37,500 nt of DNA from Lachnospiraceae bacterium (GTDB lineage: Bacteria > Bacillota > Clostridia > Lachnospirales > Lachnospiraceae). This document shows, in pieces, positions 18,156 through 26,436 of the stretch. The notes under the pieces were generated by a model, which saw only the letters and a list, made by a program, of their open reading frames with translations, was not told the origin of the DNA and did not search any database. A program made the translations under genes and the position numbers. The stretch covers positions 1 to 37,500 of the forward strand of contig JAILKH010000087.1 of assembly GCA_024693925.1 (NCBI GenBank), given 5' to 3'. Every line of letters begins with the position of its first letter. Positions within the stretch are counted from its first letter, which is position 1.

Positions 18156-18935
18156 ATGGATAAGATTCTTGTATTTATTCCGGCATATAATTGCGAAAAT
18201 CAAATAATAAGGGTGCTTTCGCAGTTTGATGATGAGATGCTTAAATATATATCTCAAATTATAGTAGTAAATAACAGAAGTACCGATAATACGGAAATGG
18301 TAGTTGCCGCTTATATAAGGCAACATGCTGATATTCCAATAAAGCTTCTAAGAAATAAAGAAAATTATGGTCTGGGAGGGTCACATAAGGTAGCTTTTAA
18401 TTATGCAATAGATAACGGATACGATCACGTTATTGTTTTGCATGGGGATGACCAGGGTTCAATAAAGGATTTTCTACCAATATTAAAAAAAGAATATTAC
18501 AAAAAACATGATTGCGTTTTGGGAGCCAGATTTATGAAAGGATCAAGATTGGAAGGTTATTCCCTGTTCCGATCTTTTGGTAATGTGGTGTATGATTTTT
18601 TATTTGCTTTTGTAGTGAAGAAAAAGATTTATGATCTTGGTTCCGGCCTTAATATGTATAGTACAAAAATGCTTAAGGATAGATTTTATTTCAAATTTCC
18701 GGATAATTTAATGTTTAATTATTGCATGATCCTGGCATCGGACTATTATTCGCATGATATAAGTTTTTATCCGGTTTCCTGGCGTGAAGATGATCAGGTA
18801 AGCAATGTGAAAATGATGGATCAGGCAATGAAGGTATTAAAAATGCTGAGGGATTATTATAAGGATCCGGAGTCCGTTAAAAAAGATTACAGAGACAAAG
18901 TTATAAATGATTATGAGGCGGATGTGATAGCATGA
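18156..18935 (+). CDS. GT2 glycosyltransferase (DPM1-like)
   Basis: A 259-residue GT-A protein beginning VFIPAYNCENQI, with VNNRSTDNT, NYGLGGSHKVAF and the metal site HGDDQG (96-101). The LGARFMKGSRLEGYSLFRSFGN and DLGSGLNMYS segments follow the pattern of polyprenyl-phosphate sugar synthases and related small GT2 enzymes. It starts one base after the esterase stop with GAGGT six bases upstream, and overlaps the next gene by four bases. The membrane protein that follows belongs to a family often paired with such transferases, so a lipid-linked sugar product is possible. There is no C-terminal membrane segment. Confidence 0.85.
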   Translation: MDKILVFIPAYNCENQIIRVLSQFDDEMLKYISQIIVVNNRSTDNTEMVVAAYIRQHADIPIKLLRNKENYGLGGSHKVAFNYAIDNGYDHVIVLHGDDQGSIKDFLPILKKEYYKKHDCVLGARFMKGSRLEGYSLFRSFGNVVYDFLFAFVVKKKIYDLGSGLNMYSTKMLKDRFYFKFPDNLMFNYCMILASDYYSHDISFYPVSWREDDQVSNVKMMDQAMKVLKMLRDYYKDPESVKKDYRDKVINDYEADVIA

Positions 18936-19720
18936 TAACATTTAAGCTGATAGCGGGAATCTTCCTGTGTGCAGTATGGTTTCTGATCGTACATATTATT
19001 AAAATGTTCAGGATGTACCTGGTATTACTTGAAAAAGGTGTTGAATTTAAAAGGTTTGTTTTTGCATATTGCAGAACGACTTTGATCAATTTGATCATAC
19101 CTTTTAAACTTGGTGAAGTATACAGGGTGGCGGTATATTCAAAATTGATAAAAAATCTGGGTGTAGGTATAGCCGGTGTTATTGTGGATCGTTTTTTTGA
19201 TACGCTGGCACTTGTGCTTATCCTGTTGCCCATATTAGTTCTTTATCCGGCAAAAATTTCAATGGTTTCGGTATTTTTGATCGTATTTGTACTGTTTATT
19301 ATTTTTGTATATTTGATGTTTCCGTCAACCTATAAATATCTTAACAGATATATAATAATAAATCGTGAATCCAAAAGATCCATGGCTATTCTTCATTGGC
19401 TGGAGTTACTTAATGTAGGATATGAACATATTCGAAAGCTTATTATAGGCAGATATGCGATCATTACCGTTATGTCCTTTGGGGCCTGGGTTTTGGAAGG
19501 CGGATTGTTGTTTGTTATCGCTAAACTTGTGAAACTGAAATTTGATCTGTTGGATTTTTCCGAGTATATTACATCAATATTGTCATTTGTTCATAGTGAA
19601 GTGCAGCAAAAATATACTTTGTTTAGTATAGTCCTTATGTCGGTGCTGACATTGATAACAGGTATTGCGGTGTTTATCTCATCGGGAAATAAAAGAACAA
19701 AGAAGGACGGAAAGGAATAA
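18932..19720 (+). CDS. LPG-synthase-TM/UPF0104-like integral membrane protein
   Basis: A 262-residue polytopic protein with about six to seven hydrophobic segments. The FAYCRTTLINLIIPFKLGEVYRV-type stretch followed by VDRFFDTLAL matches the flippase-like core shared by MprF N-domains and AglD-like proteins (LPG_synthase_TM). Known members flip or synthesise lipids and lipid-linked sugars; the role of this one is unproven. It is slightly shorter than the typical 300-330 residues. It overlaps the preceding GT2 gene by four bases, and the next gene begins two bases after its stop, so the three are probably translated together. Confidence 0.72.
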   Translation: MITFKLIAGIFLCAVWFLIVHIIKMFRMYLVLLEKGVEFKRFVFAYCRTTLINLIIPFKLGEVYRVAVYSKLIKNLGVGIAGVIVDRFFDTLALVLILLPILVLYPAKISMVSVFLIVFVLFIIFVYLMFPSTYKYLNRYIIINRESKRSMAILHWLELLNVGYEHIRKLIIGRYAIITVMSFGAWVLEGGLLFVIAKLVKLKFDLLDFSEYITSILSFVHSEVQQKYTLFSIVLMSVLTLITGIAVFISSGNKRTKKDGKE

Positions 19721-19721
19721 A

Positions 19722-21140
19722 ATGGGAATACAGAATAAAAAAGTTCTGGTAATATATGATGATTCAAGAAAGCCTTCTGTTAAAATAAGTGCTATTACAG
19801 GAAGGAAAAGTTACGGAAATATAATATTTAAACGACAGCCTCTTAAAGTAAGAACCGGTATCGGTTATATGAAGCTTGATTTTGTGAAGGCATTTGTGGA
19901 TTCCAAAGATAAAGAAGAGATATCCGGTTATGCCGCAGATAATGTATCTGTATTTAAAATTTATTCGGATCATGAATCGGTGGATTATGAGGCCATCAAG
20001 GTTTTATTGGAAAAATCCTTATATATTAAGGAAAACTATATCGTGAAAGTGAAGGAAAACACAGCTGCGGTTATGTATCCGTCGGTAAAGGACTATATAG
20101 AGGCTGATAATGAGGCCAAAGAAGAGGACTTTGAAGTAATAGAGACCGATGCACTGATTTCCATTGCCGATGCTTCCAATTTCAGGACCTTTATTACCAG
20201 TGGATTTGATGCAAGGTTTTTTAATACCTTGAAGGGTGATGATTATACGGTTGTGAAGAGTTCGGATAATATTGAGAAGTTAAGGAAGGAATATAAATAT
20301 TTTACTTTATTGCCTGCCGATATGAAACCCTGGTTTGGAACGGTATATGATTACAAAGAAGAAAACGGTAAAGCATATTATTCGATAGAAAGATATCATA
20401 TGACCGATCTGGCAATAAGATATGTTCATGGGGCCATCGATGAAGCCGAATTCAAAGATATATGCAGGATTTTATTTCATTTTATAGAATGCCGGAAGAT
20501 AAAGGAAGTCAGTGATGAGGAGTATGAGGCTGATTCCAAGGCATTATATCTTGATAAAGTGGATCAGCGGATAGAATTATTAAAATCTTTATCCGGGTAT
20601 GAGAAGATTAAAGCGTATATTTCCACAGGAACGGATTATGGTGATATTGATGAAATAGTAGCAAGATATAAGAGAATATACAACGATATTGTGCAGGGAC
20701 GCAGATTTAAAAAGGTTCTAGTGGTGGGACATGGAGATCTTTGTTTTTCCAATATTTTATATAATAATGATGTCAGCTTGCTTAGACTTATCGATCCAAA
20801 GGGAGCTTCCTGTGAAGAAGAGCTGTATATGAATCCTTATTATGATATCGCAAAGCTATCGCATTCTATTTGTGGGGGATATGATTATTTTAACAGTGAC
20901 CAGTATGAGATCACAGTAGATCCGAAAATGAGGCTTAAATTGATTCTTGATTGTGATAATGATAAATTTATCAATATCTTTTATGATTATCTTGAACAGA
21001 GTAATATAGATAGGAGACTTATAAGAGTGTATGAAGCTTCTCTGTTTTTGTCGATGCTTCCGCTTCATATAGACCGTGAGAAAAAGGTTATGGGTTTTAT
21101 TTTAAATGCCATAAGGATACTGGATGAGCTTGAGGAATAA
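19722..21140 (+). CDS. APH/choline-kinase-like phosphotransferase of a surface-polysaccharide locus
   Basis: About 472 residues. The C-terminal two thirds carry an aminoglycoside-phosphotransferase/kinase fold: a VVKSSDN strand with a candidate ATP-binding Lys, the catalytic loop HGDLCFSNIL with His337, Asp339 and Asn344, and the metal Asp in LIDPKG. The first 150 residues match nothing I recognise; they take the place where related capsule proteins carry a nucleotidyltransferase domain. The downstream gene encodes a HAD phosphatase, and kinase-HAD pairs recur in capsule loci, probably handling a phosphorylated sugar or phospho-substituent. The frame is open from 19665, but AAAGGAAT directly before ATG 19722 favours the later start. 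Confidence 0.78.
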   Translation: MGIQNKKVLVIYDDSRKPSVKISAITGRKSYGNIIFKRQPLKVRTGIGYMKLDFVKAFVDSKDKEEISGYAADNVSVFKIYSDHESVDYEAIKVLLEKSLYIKENYIVKVKENTAAVMYPSVKDYIEADNEAKEEDFEVIETDALISIADASNFRTFITSGFDARFFNTLKGDDYTVVKSSDNIEKLRKEYKYFTLLPADMKPWFGTVYDYKEENGKAYYSIERYHMTDLAIRYVHGAIDEAEFKDICRILFHFIECRKIKEVSDEEYEADSKALYLDKVDQRIELLKSLSGYEKIKAYISTGTDYGDIDEIVARYKRIYNDIVQGRRFKKVLVVGHGDLCFSNILYNNDVSLLRLIDPKGASCEEELYMNPYYDIAKLSHSICGGYDYFNSDQYEITVDPKMRLKLILDCDNDKFINIFYDYLEQSNIDRRLIRVYEASLFLSMLPLHIDREKKVMGFILNAIRILDELEE

Positions 21141-21172
21141 AATTATCGTTGTATTAGAGAGAGGATTGATTT

Positions 21173-21571
21173 ATGAACGATGAATTGACTTTTATTTTTG
21201 ATATAGACGGCACTTTATGTCCGATCAAAAATAAAGAAGAGAGATATGAGGATATTGTGCCCTATCCCGAAATGGTAGAACGCATAAGGGAATATAAGGA
21301 TCAGGGTGCAAGGATCATATTATATACTTCGAGAAACATGAATACTTATAAAGGGAATATAGGTCTTATTAATGCTAATACGGCCAAGGTTATTCTGGAA
21401 TGGCTTAAAAAATGGGATATACCTTATGATGAAATAATATACGGTAAACCATGGCCCGGTCATAACGGGTTCTATGTAGATGACAGAACAGTGAGGCCCG
21501 ATGAGTTTTTGGAAAAATCGGTGGATGAATTGAAGAAGATTTGTGATATGAGCAGGTGCGATGGGAATTAA
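21173..21571 (+). CDS. HAD-superfamily phosphatase, capsule-biosynthesis type
   Basis: A compact 132-residue HAD protein. The nucleophile loop is DIDGT (Asp10, Asp12), preceded by a hydrophobic strand and followed by CPI. The second motif is ILYTSRN, the Lys is in YGKPWPGH, and the acidic motif is YVDDRTVRP. No cap domain is present, so the substrate could be an exposed phosphate on a sugar or nucleotide sugar. AGAGAGG lies about nine bases before ATG 21173. The gene overlaps the following glycosyltransferase by 11 bases. It sits immediately after the kinase-like gene, which suggests sequential action, but the substrate is not determined. Confidence 0.83.
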   Translation: MNDELTFIFDIDGTLCPIKNKEERYEDIVPYPEMVERIREYKDQGARIILYTSRNMNTYKGNIGLINANTAKVILEWLKKWDIPYDEIIYGKPWPGHNGFYVDDRTVRPDEFLEKSVDELKKICDMSRCDGN

Positions 21572-23021
21572 TGACAGATTAAACAAACTGAATATGAAAA
21601 GGGTCGCAAGCTATTTAAAACGTAATGGCTTAAGAAAAACCTATTATAAGGTACGGGAAAGGCTTAACAGGGATGATGAGGAAAAGGATTATCTTATAAG
21701 GGTCGAAGAAGCACGTTTAAATGAAGCTGAGGCAGAAAGACAAAGAAGGAAAAAATTCTTTCATAACTATAAGTTCAGTATATTGGTTCCGGCCTATAAT
21801 ACTAAGCCTGAATTTCTGAAAGGTATGATGGATTCCGTGGTTGCGCAAACTTATACGGATTGGGAATTGTGTATTGCCGACGGAAGTGATACCGATATTG
21901 TACAGAATACCGTAAAGGAATATTGCGCGTTGCTGGATGAAGAGACAAAATCCAAAATACGGCACCAGAGACTTAATGCAAACAGGGGGATCGCCGGGAA
22001 TTCCAATGGGGCTTTGGTAATGGCGCAGGGTGACTATGTGGGAATGCTGGATCATGATGATATTCTTACGGATAATGCTCTTTATGAGATCATGGAGGTT
22101 TTGGAGTCGGGAATAGAAAGAAACGGAAATATATATTCTTCAAAATATAAGGCTTTTTATTCGGATGAAGATAAGACAGATGAATCCGAAACAAGATATT
22201 TTGATCATCATTCCAAACCGGATTTTGATATTGATCTTTTAAGAAGTAATAACTATATTTGTCATTTTTTTGTTGTCAAGACCCAAATAGCGCGTAAAGC
22301 CGGAGGATTTCGAAGTGAGTTTAACGGTGCGCAGGATCATGATTTTATTTTCAGATGTATTGAGCAGCTTGAACCGGAAGAGATATATCATATACCTAAA
22401 GTTTTGTATCATTGGAGGTCCAGTATTATATCTACAGCCGAAAATCCGGATAGTAAGCTTTATGCATATGAAGCCGGGAAGAGGGCAATCAAAGCACACC
22501 TTGACCGCCTTAATATAGATGCTCAGGTAAGTGATACTTCACATTTGGGATTTTTCAGGATAAAGTATTTAGTGAATGATCCTAAGGTGAAAATAATGAC
22601 GAAGGATGAATGGGATTATCTTACAAAGGAGTCTTTTGAAGATATTAAAGAAGATTATATTATGATCCTTGGAAATAATATAAAGCCATTGAGTAAAGAT
22701 TATATTAATGAACTTGCGGGAATGCTCTTAAGAAAAGAGGTTGGAGCCGTGGGAGGTAAGATCCTTAATAAAAGAGGGCGGATAGACAGTGCGGGTTATA
22801 TGTATGATGAAGATAAGAAATTAAAGCCGCTGTACAGAGGCATGAACGGTCATTATTCGGGATATTTACACAGAGCCTCACTTCAGCACAAGGTCGATGG
22901 TCTGGCAGCAGATTGTATGATGATCAAAAAAAGTGCTGTAGAGTATATAAATAAACCTGTATTGTCGGATAAATTTCTTACATTATACGATCCGTTTGCA
23001 TTGTTTAAAAGAAAGGTATAA
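21561..23021 (+). CDS. GT2 glycosyltransferase with intact first and decayed second GT-A domain
   Basis: A 486-residue protein. A basic, helical N-terminus (1-70) leads to a complete GT-A domain: FSILVPAYNTK, ADGSD, LDHDD and FKPDFDIDLLRSNNYICHF-like segments, very close to the first domain of the protein at 10642. From about residue 340 a second GT-A can be traced (VGAVGGKILNKRGRIDSAGY, then ADCMMIKKSA), but its strand-1 motif is gone, the LNNDTE metal site reads LGNNIK, and the usual C-terminal NDVDFC and HxES parts are absent. The second half is thus probably structural. The start overlaps the HAD gene and has only a weak AGGT site, implying translational coupling. Confidence 0.87.
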   Translation: MGINDRLNKLNMKRVASYLKRNGLRKTYYKVRERLNRDDEEKDYLIRVEEARLNEAEAERQRRKKFFHNYKFSILVPAYNTKPEFLKGMMDSVVAQTYTDWELCIADGSDTDIVQNTVKEYCALLDEETKSKIRHQRLNANRGIAGNSNGALVMAQGDYVGMLDHDDILTDNALYEIMEVLESGIERNGNIYSSKYKAFYSDEDKTDESETRYFDHHSKPDFDIDLLRSNNYICHFFVVKTQIARKAGGFRSEFNGAQDHDFIFRCIEQLEPEEIYHIPKVLYHWRSSIISTAENPDSKLYAYEAGKRAIKAHLDRLNIDAQVSDTSHLGFFRIKYLVNDPKVKIMTKDEWDYLTKESFEDIKEDYIMILGNNIKPLSKDYINELAGMLLRKEVGAVGGKILNKRGRIDSAGYMYDEDKKLKPLYRGMNGHYSGYLHRASLQHKVDGLAADCMMIKKSAVEYINKPVLSDKFLTLYDPFALFKRKV

Positions 23022-23022
23022 T

Positions 23023-23979
23023 ATGGCTAAAGTAAGTGTGGTTATACCGAATTATAATGGGGAAAAATTTCTGGAAGACTGTCTTGGTTCGCTAAAGGCT
23101 CAAACTTATGATGATTTTGAACTTATAATAGTAGATAATGCTTCAAAGGATAATGGAAGGGAAATAATAAACAGGATTTTTCCGGAAGCAACATTAATAA
23201 AACTGGAAGAGAATTATGGCTTTTCCAAAGCTGTTAATGTTGGGATAAGGGTTTCGGAGGCGCCTTATATTATTTTGTTGAATAATGATACAAGATTGGA
23301 AGCGGATTTTGTGGAGAATCTTGTTAAGGCCATAGAAAGGGATAATAGGATTTTTTCTGTAAGTGCCCGAATGCTCAGAATGGATGATCCCGGAAAAATA
23401 GATTCTGCCGGAGATATGTATTGTTGCCTTGGGTGGGCTTTTGCAAGGGGGAAAGACAGGGCAAAGGAAGGCTATGATAAAAAAGAAGAGGTTTTTTCCG
23501 CTTGTGCCGGGGCTGCAATATACAGAAAAGATTTATTTAAAGAAACCGGTCTTTTTGATGAAAAGCATTTTGCTTATCTTGAGGACGTTGATATAGGCTA
23601 TAGAGCCAGAATAAACGGATATATTAATGTTTATGAGCCGGGTGCGGTGGTATATCATGCCGGAAGAGGTATCAGCGGTTCAAGATATAATCGGTTTAAA
23701 ATAGATCTTTCATCAAGAAATAATGTTTATATGGCATATAAGAATATGCCTTTGATCCAGTTGTTGATAAATTTACCGTTTCTGTTTGCGGGAACAGTTA
23801 TTAAAGCATTGTTTTTTACAATCAAGGGTGAAGGGATGACTTATCTTAAAGGAGTAGGTAAGGGAATTGTTTTATGTGATAAAAGAAAAAAATATCCCTT
23901 CAAAAGGGAAAATCTAATTAATTATGTAAGGATTCAGCTTGAATTGTGGAGAAATGTTTTTATCAGGTTTTTGGGGTAA
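23023..23979 (+). CDS. Single-domain GT2 glycosyltransferase (rhamnosyltransferase-like)
   Basis: A 318-residue enzyme. Visible are VVIPNYNGEKFL, VDNASKDNG, the metal site LLNNDTR, CAGAAIYRK, YLEDVDIGYR and YHAGRG. The whole is the classic RfbF/WsaF-like GT2 pattern, followed by a C-terminal hydrophobic/amphipathic section (about 245-275) that may contact the membrane. The frame extends upstream to 22996, but AAAGG (23012-23016) and the position one base after the previous stop mark ATG 23023 as the start. It probably adds a deoxyhexose to the lipid-linked glycan; the sugar is unproven. Confidence 0.9.
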   Translation: MAKVSVVIPNYNGEKFLEDCLGSLKAQTYDDFELIIVDNASKDNGREIINRIFPEATLIKLEENYGFSKAVNVGIRVSEAPYIILLNNDTRLEADFVENLVKAIERDNRIFSVSARMLRMDDPGKIDSAGDMYCCLGWAFARGKDRAKEGYDKKEEVFSACAGAAIYRKDLFKETGLFDEKHFAYLEDVDIGYRARINGYINVYEPGAVVYHAGRGISGSRYNRFKIDLSSRNNVYMAYKNMPLIQLLINLPFLFAGTVIKALFFTIKGEGMTYLKGVGKGIVLCDKRKKYPFKRENLINYVRIQLELWRNVFIRFLG

Positions 23980-24000
23980 ATATAAGGTATTGATCGAATT

Positions 24001-25404
24001 ATGATAAAGGATAATCAGACATTATTTAACAGAATACATGTTGTTATCGATGCATTAATAATAGCAGGAAGCTATTGGTTTGCATGGTGGCTTAAATTTA
24101 AAAGCGGACTGATCGATTATTCAATGAGCCTTCCGGTGAGTTATTTCAGGAGGGTAATGTATTTTGTGGTTCCTGTTTATTTATTCCTTTATTATTTCTT
24201 TAATCTGTATAACAGTAAGAGAGCATCCGGAAGGAAGAGGGAAATATATAATATAATCAAAGCTAATACTGTCGGTGCTTTAGCTTTGATGGTTGCCATG
24301 TATTTAATGCATCAAACGCATTTTTCCCGTGAAATGATTTTCATATTCTGGGCAGCCAATATATTTTTTGAAACCTTTGTAAGAAATATAATAAGATATT
24401 TATTAAGGTTCTTCAGAAAAAAAGGGTATAATCTTAAATATGTTTTAATGGTGGGTTATTCAAAATCGGCAGAATCATATATTAACAGGATACGTTTGAA
24501 TCCACAATGGGGTTATGTGGTAAGAGGCATACTTGATGATAGTGTGGAACGAGGTACTATGTATAAGGGCGTTAAGGTTATGGGAGTGATAGATAACCTG
24601 CAGATGATACTTGAGGAAAACAAACTGGATGAAATTGCTATAACACTTAGCCTTAAAGAATATGGCCGGCTGGAGGAGATAGTTAATATATGTGAAAAAT
24701 CAGGTGTTCATACAAAGTTTATTCCTGATTATACGGGGATAATCCCAAATAAACCGTATACTGAAGATCTGCAGGGATTACCTGTTATAAATATCAGACA
24801 CGTGCCGCTTACAAATACGGTAAATTCCGTGATGAAAAGGATTGTAGATATAGTGGGATCCTTTTTTGCCATAATAATCGCATCTCCGATCATGATTATA
24901 AGTGCGATCATTATAAAGCTTACCAGTCCGGGACGTATCATTTTCGTACAGGAAAGGGTCGGACTTCATAATAAACCGTTTAAAATGTACAAATTTCGAA
25001 CGATGTATGTTCAGGAAGATAAAGAAGAAGATGATAAAGGGTGGACGGTTAAAGACGATCCGAGGGTAACAAAAATCGGTAAGTTTTTGAGAAAGACCAG
25101 TATAGATGAACTTCCACAGCTGTTTAATGTTTTTATGGGAAAGATGAGTCTTGTGGGACCGCGTCCCGAACGTACAATGTTTGTTGAACAATTCAGGGAA
25201 ACTATACCCAGATATATGATAAAGCATCAGGTACGCCCCGGAATGACAGGATGGGCTCAGATCAATGGATTAAGAGGTGATACCTCTATTGAAAAGCGGA
25301 TCGAATACGATCTTTATTATTTGGAAAACTGGACAATGGGATTTGATATTAAGATATTGTTTTTGACTATATTTAAAGGTTTTATTAATGAAAATGCTTA
25401 TTAA
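24001..25404 (+). CDS. Polyprenyl-phosphate sugar-1-phosphate transferase (WbaP/CpsE family)
   Basis: A 467-residue membrane enzyme that starts glycan synthesis by moving a sugar-1-phosphate from a UDP-sugar to undecaprenyl phosphate. It has four N-terminal membrane helices (about 10-130), a Rossmann-like central domain (about 145-265) and the catalytic bacterial sugar transferase domain. In the latter are the re-entrant helix after VMKRIVDIVGS, ERVGLHNKPFKMYKFRTM, the Asp-Glu pair 369-370 in SIDELPQL, and SLVGPRPERTMF and RPGMTGWAQINGLRG. Length and architecture match large monotopic phosphoglycosyl transferases. It identifies the locus as undecaprenyl-linked; glucose-1-P or galactose-1-P is the usual substrate. 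A loosely spaced AAGGT precedes the start. Confidence 0.94.
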   Translation: MIKDNQTLFNRIHVVIDALIIAGSYWFAWWLKFKSGLIDYSMSLPVSYFRRVMYFVVPVYLFLYYFFNLYNSKRASGRKREIYNIIKANTVGALALMVAMYLMHQTHFSREMIFIFWAANIFFETFVRNIIRYLLRFFRKKGYNLKYVLMVGYSKSAESYINRIRLNPQWGYVVRGILDDSVERGTMYKGVKVMGVIDNLQMILEENKLDEIAITLSLKEYGRLEEIVNICEKSGVHTKFIPDYTGIIPNKPYTEDLQGLPVINIRHVPLTNTVNSVMKRIVDIVGSFFAIIIASPIMIISAIIIKLTSPGRIIFVQERVGLHNKPFKMYKFRTMYVQEDKEEDDKGWTVKDDPRVTKIGKFLRKTSIDELPQLFNVFMGKMSLVGPRPERTMFVEQFRETIPRYMIKHQVRPGMTGWAQINGLRGDTSIEKRIEYDLYYLENWTMGFDIKILFLTIFKGFINENAY

Positions 25405-25442
25405 ACGGTATAAAAAAGAAAATAACGGAAACAGTACGGCCG

Positions 25443-26402
25443 ATGGGAAATTATGAAATGACAATAGATATATGTATTCCGGTTTACAGACCGGATAAAA
25501 AGCTTAAGCATTTATTTGATATGCTTTCCGCACAGACCGTTAAGCCTAATAACCTTATCATTATGTATACCCAAAAAGATGAAAATGATCATCTGGAAAA
25601 AGAGTATACTGATCGTATAGTGGGAAATTATGAGGTTTATGAGGTTGACAGGAGTGATTTTGATCATGGGGGAACAAGGGCATTGGCTGTTGAATACTCC
25701 AAGTCTGAAATATTTATAATGATGACCCAGGATGCGGTGCCAAAGGACAGATTATTAATAGAAAAGCTTACAAAGATATTTGAAAATAACGGGACTGTGG
25801 CGGCAGCTTATGCAAGACAGATGGCCACCGATAAATCCGGTCTTACAGAAAGATTTACCAGAAGTTTTAATTATCCCGAAGAATCGGTATATAAAACTAA
25901 AGAAGATATGGATAAAATGGGCATTAAAGCTTTTTTTTGTTCAAATGTATGTGCTGCATACAGAAGAGATATTTATAATAAGCTTGGAGGGTTTACGAAA
26001 AAGACAGTATTTAACGAAGATATGATTTATGCTTATAAAGTGATCATTGAAGGTTATGGGATCTTATATGCCGCTGATGCCAAGGTAATACATACACATG
26101 AATACAGTGCTATGCAGCAGTTTCATCGTAATTTTGATCTGGGTGTCTCCCAGGCAATGTATTCGGAAGTTTTTGACAATATTTCTTCCGAATCCGAAGG
26201 GTTTAAATATATAAAGTCTGCGTATGATTTTTTTAAAAAAGAAAACAGTGCATTTGCCGTAATTCCTTTTATATGGGGATGTTGTTTTAAATATGCGGGA
26301 TTCATTATGGGAAAAAACTATAAGAAGTTACCTTATGGTATTATAGTAGCCTGTGGTATGAATAAGGATTTTTATCAAAATAATAATTTATTGTTTAAAT
26401 GA
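25443..26402 (+). CDS. GT2 rhamnosyltransferase-like protein (RgpB/WbbL-like)
   Basis: A 319-residue GT-A enzyme. The opening ICIPVYRPDKKL, the VDRSDFDHGGTRALAV stretch and the MTQDAVP site with Asp97 are the marks of rhamnosyltransferases of the RgpA/RgpB/WbbL type, where TQDA replaces the usual DxD. CSNVCAAYRR and FNEDMIYAYKVI complete the fold. With the RmlC-like epimerase gene this is the best hint that the glycan contains rhamnose or a similar deoxysugar. The start could also be ATG 25458 (residue 6), which sits after GGGAAA; neither start has a strong site. It is the last transferase before the clpX-like gene. Confidence 0.88.
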   Translation: MGNYEMTIDICIPVYRPDKKLKHLFDMLSAQTVKPNNLIIMYTQKDENDHLEKEYTDRIVGNYEVYEVDRSDFDHGGTRALAVEYSKSEIFIMMTQDAVPKDRLLIEKLTKIFENNGTVAAAYARQMATDKSGLTERFTRSFNYPEESVYKTKEDMDKMGIKAFFCSNVCAAYRRDIYNKLGGFTKKTVFNEDMIYAYKVIIEGYGILYAADAKVIHTHEYSAMQQFHRNFDLGVSQAMYSEVFDNISSESEGFKYIKSAYDFFKKENSAFAVIPFIWGCCFKYAGFIMGKNYKKLPYGIIVACGMNKDFYQNNNLLFK

Positions 26403-26436
26403 TTGGGAAATTCAGTAAATAGGAGAGTTTAAGCTT

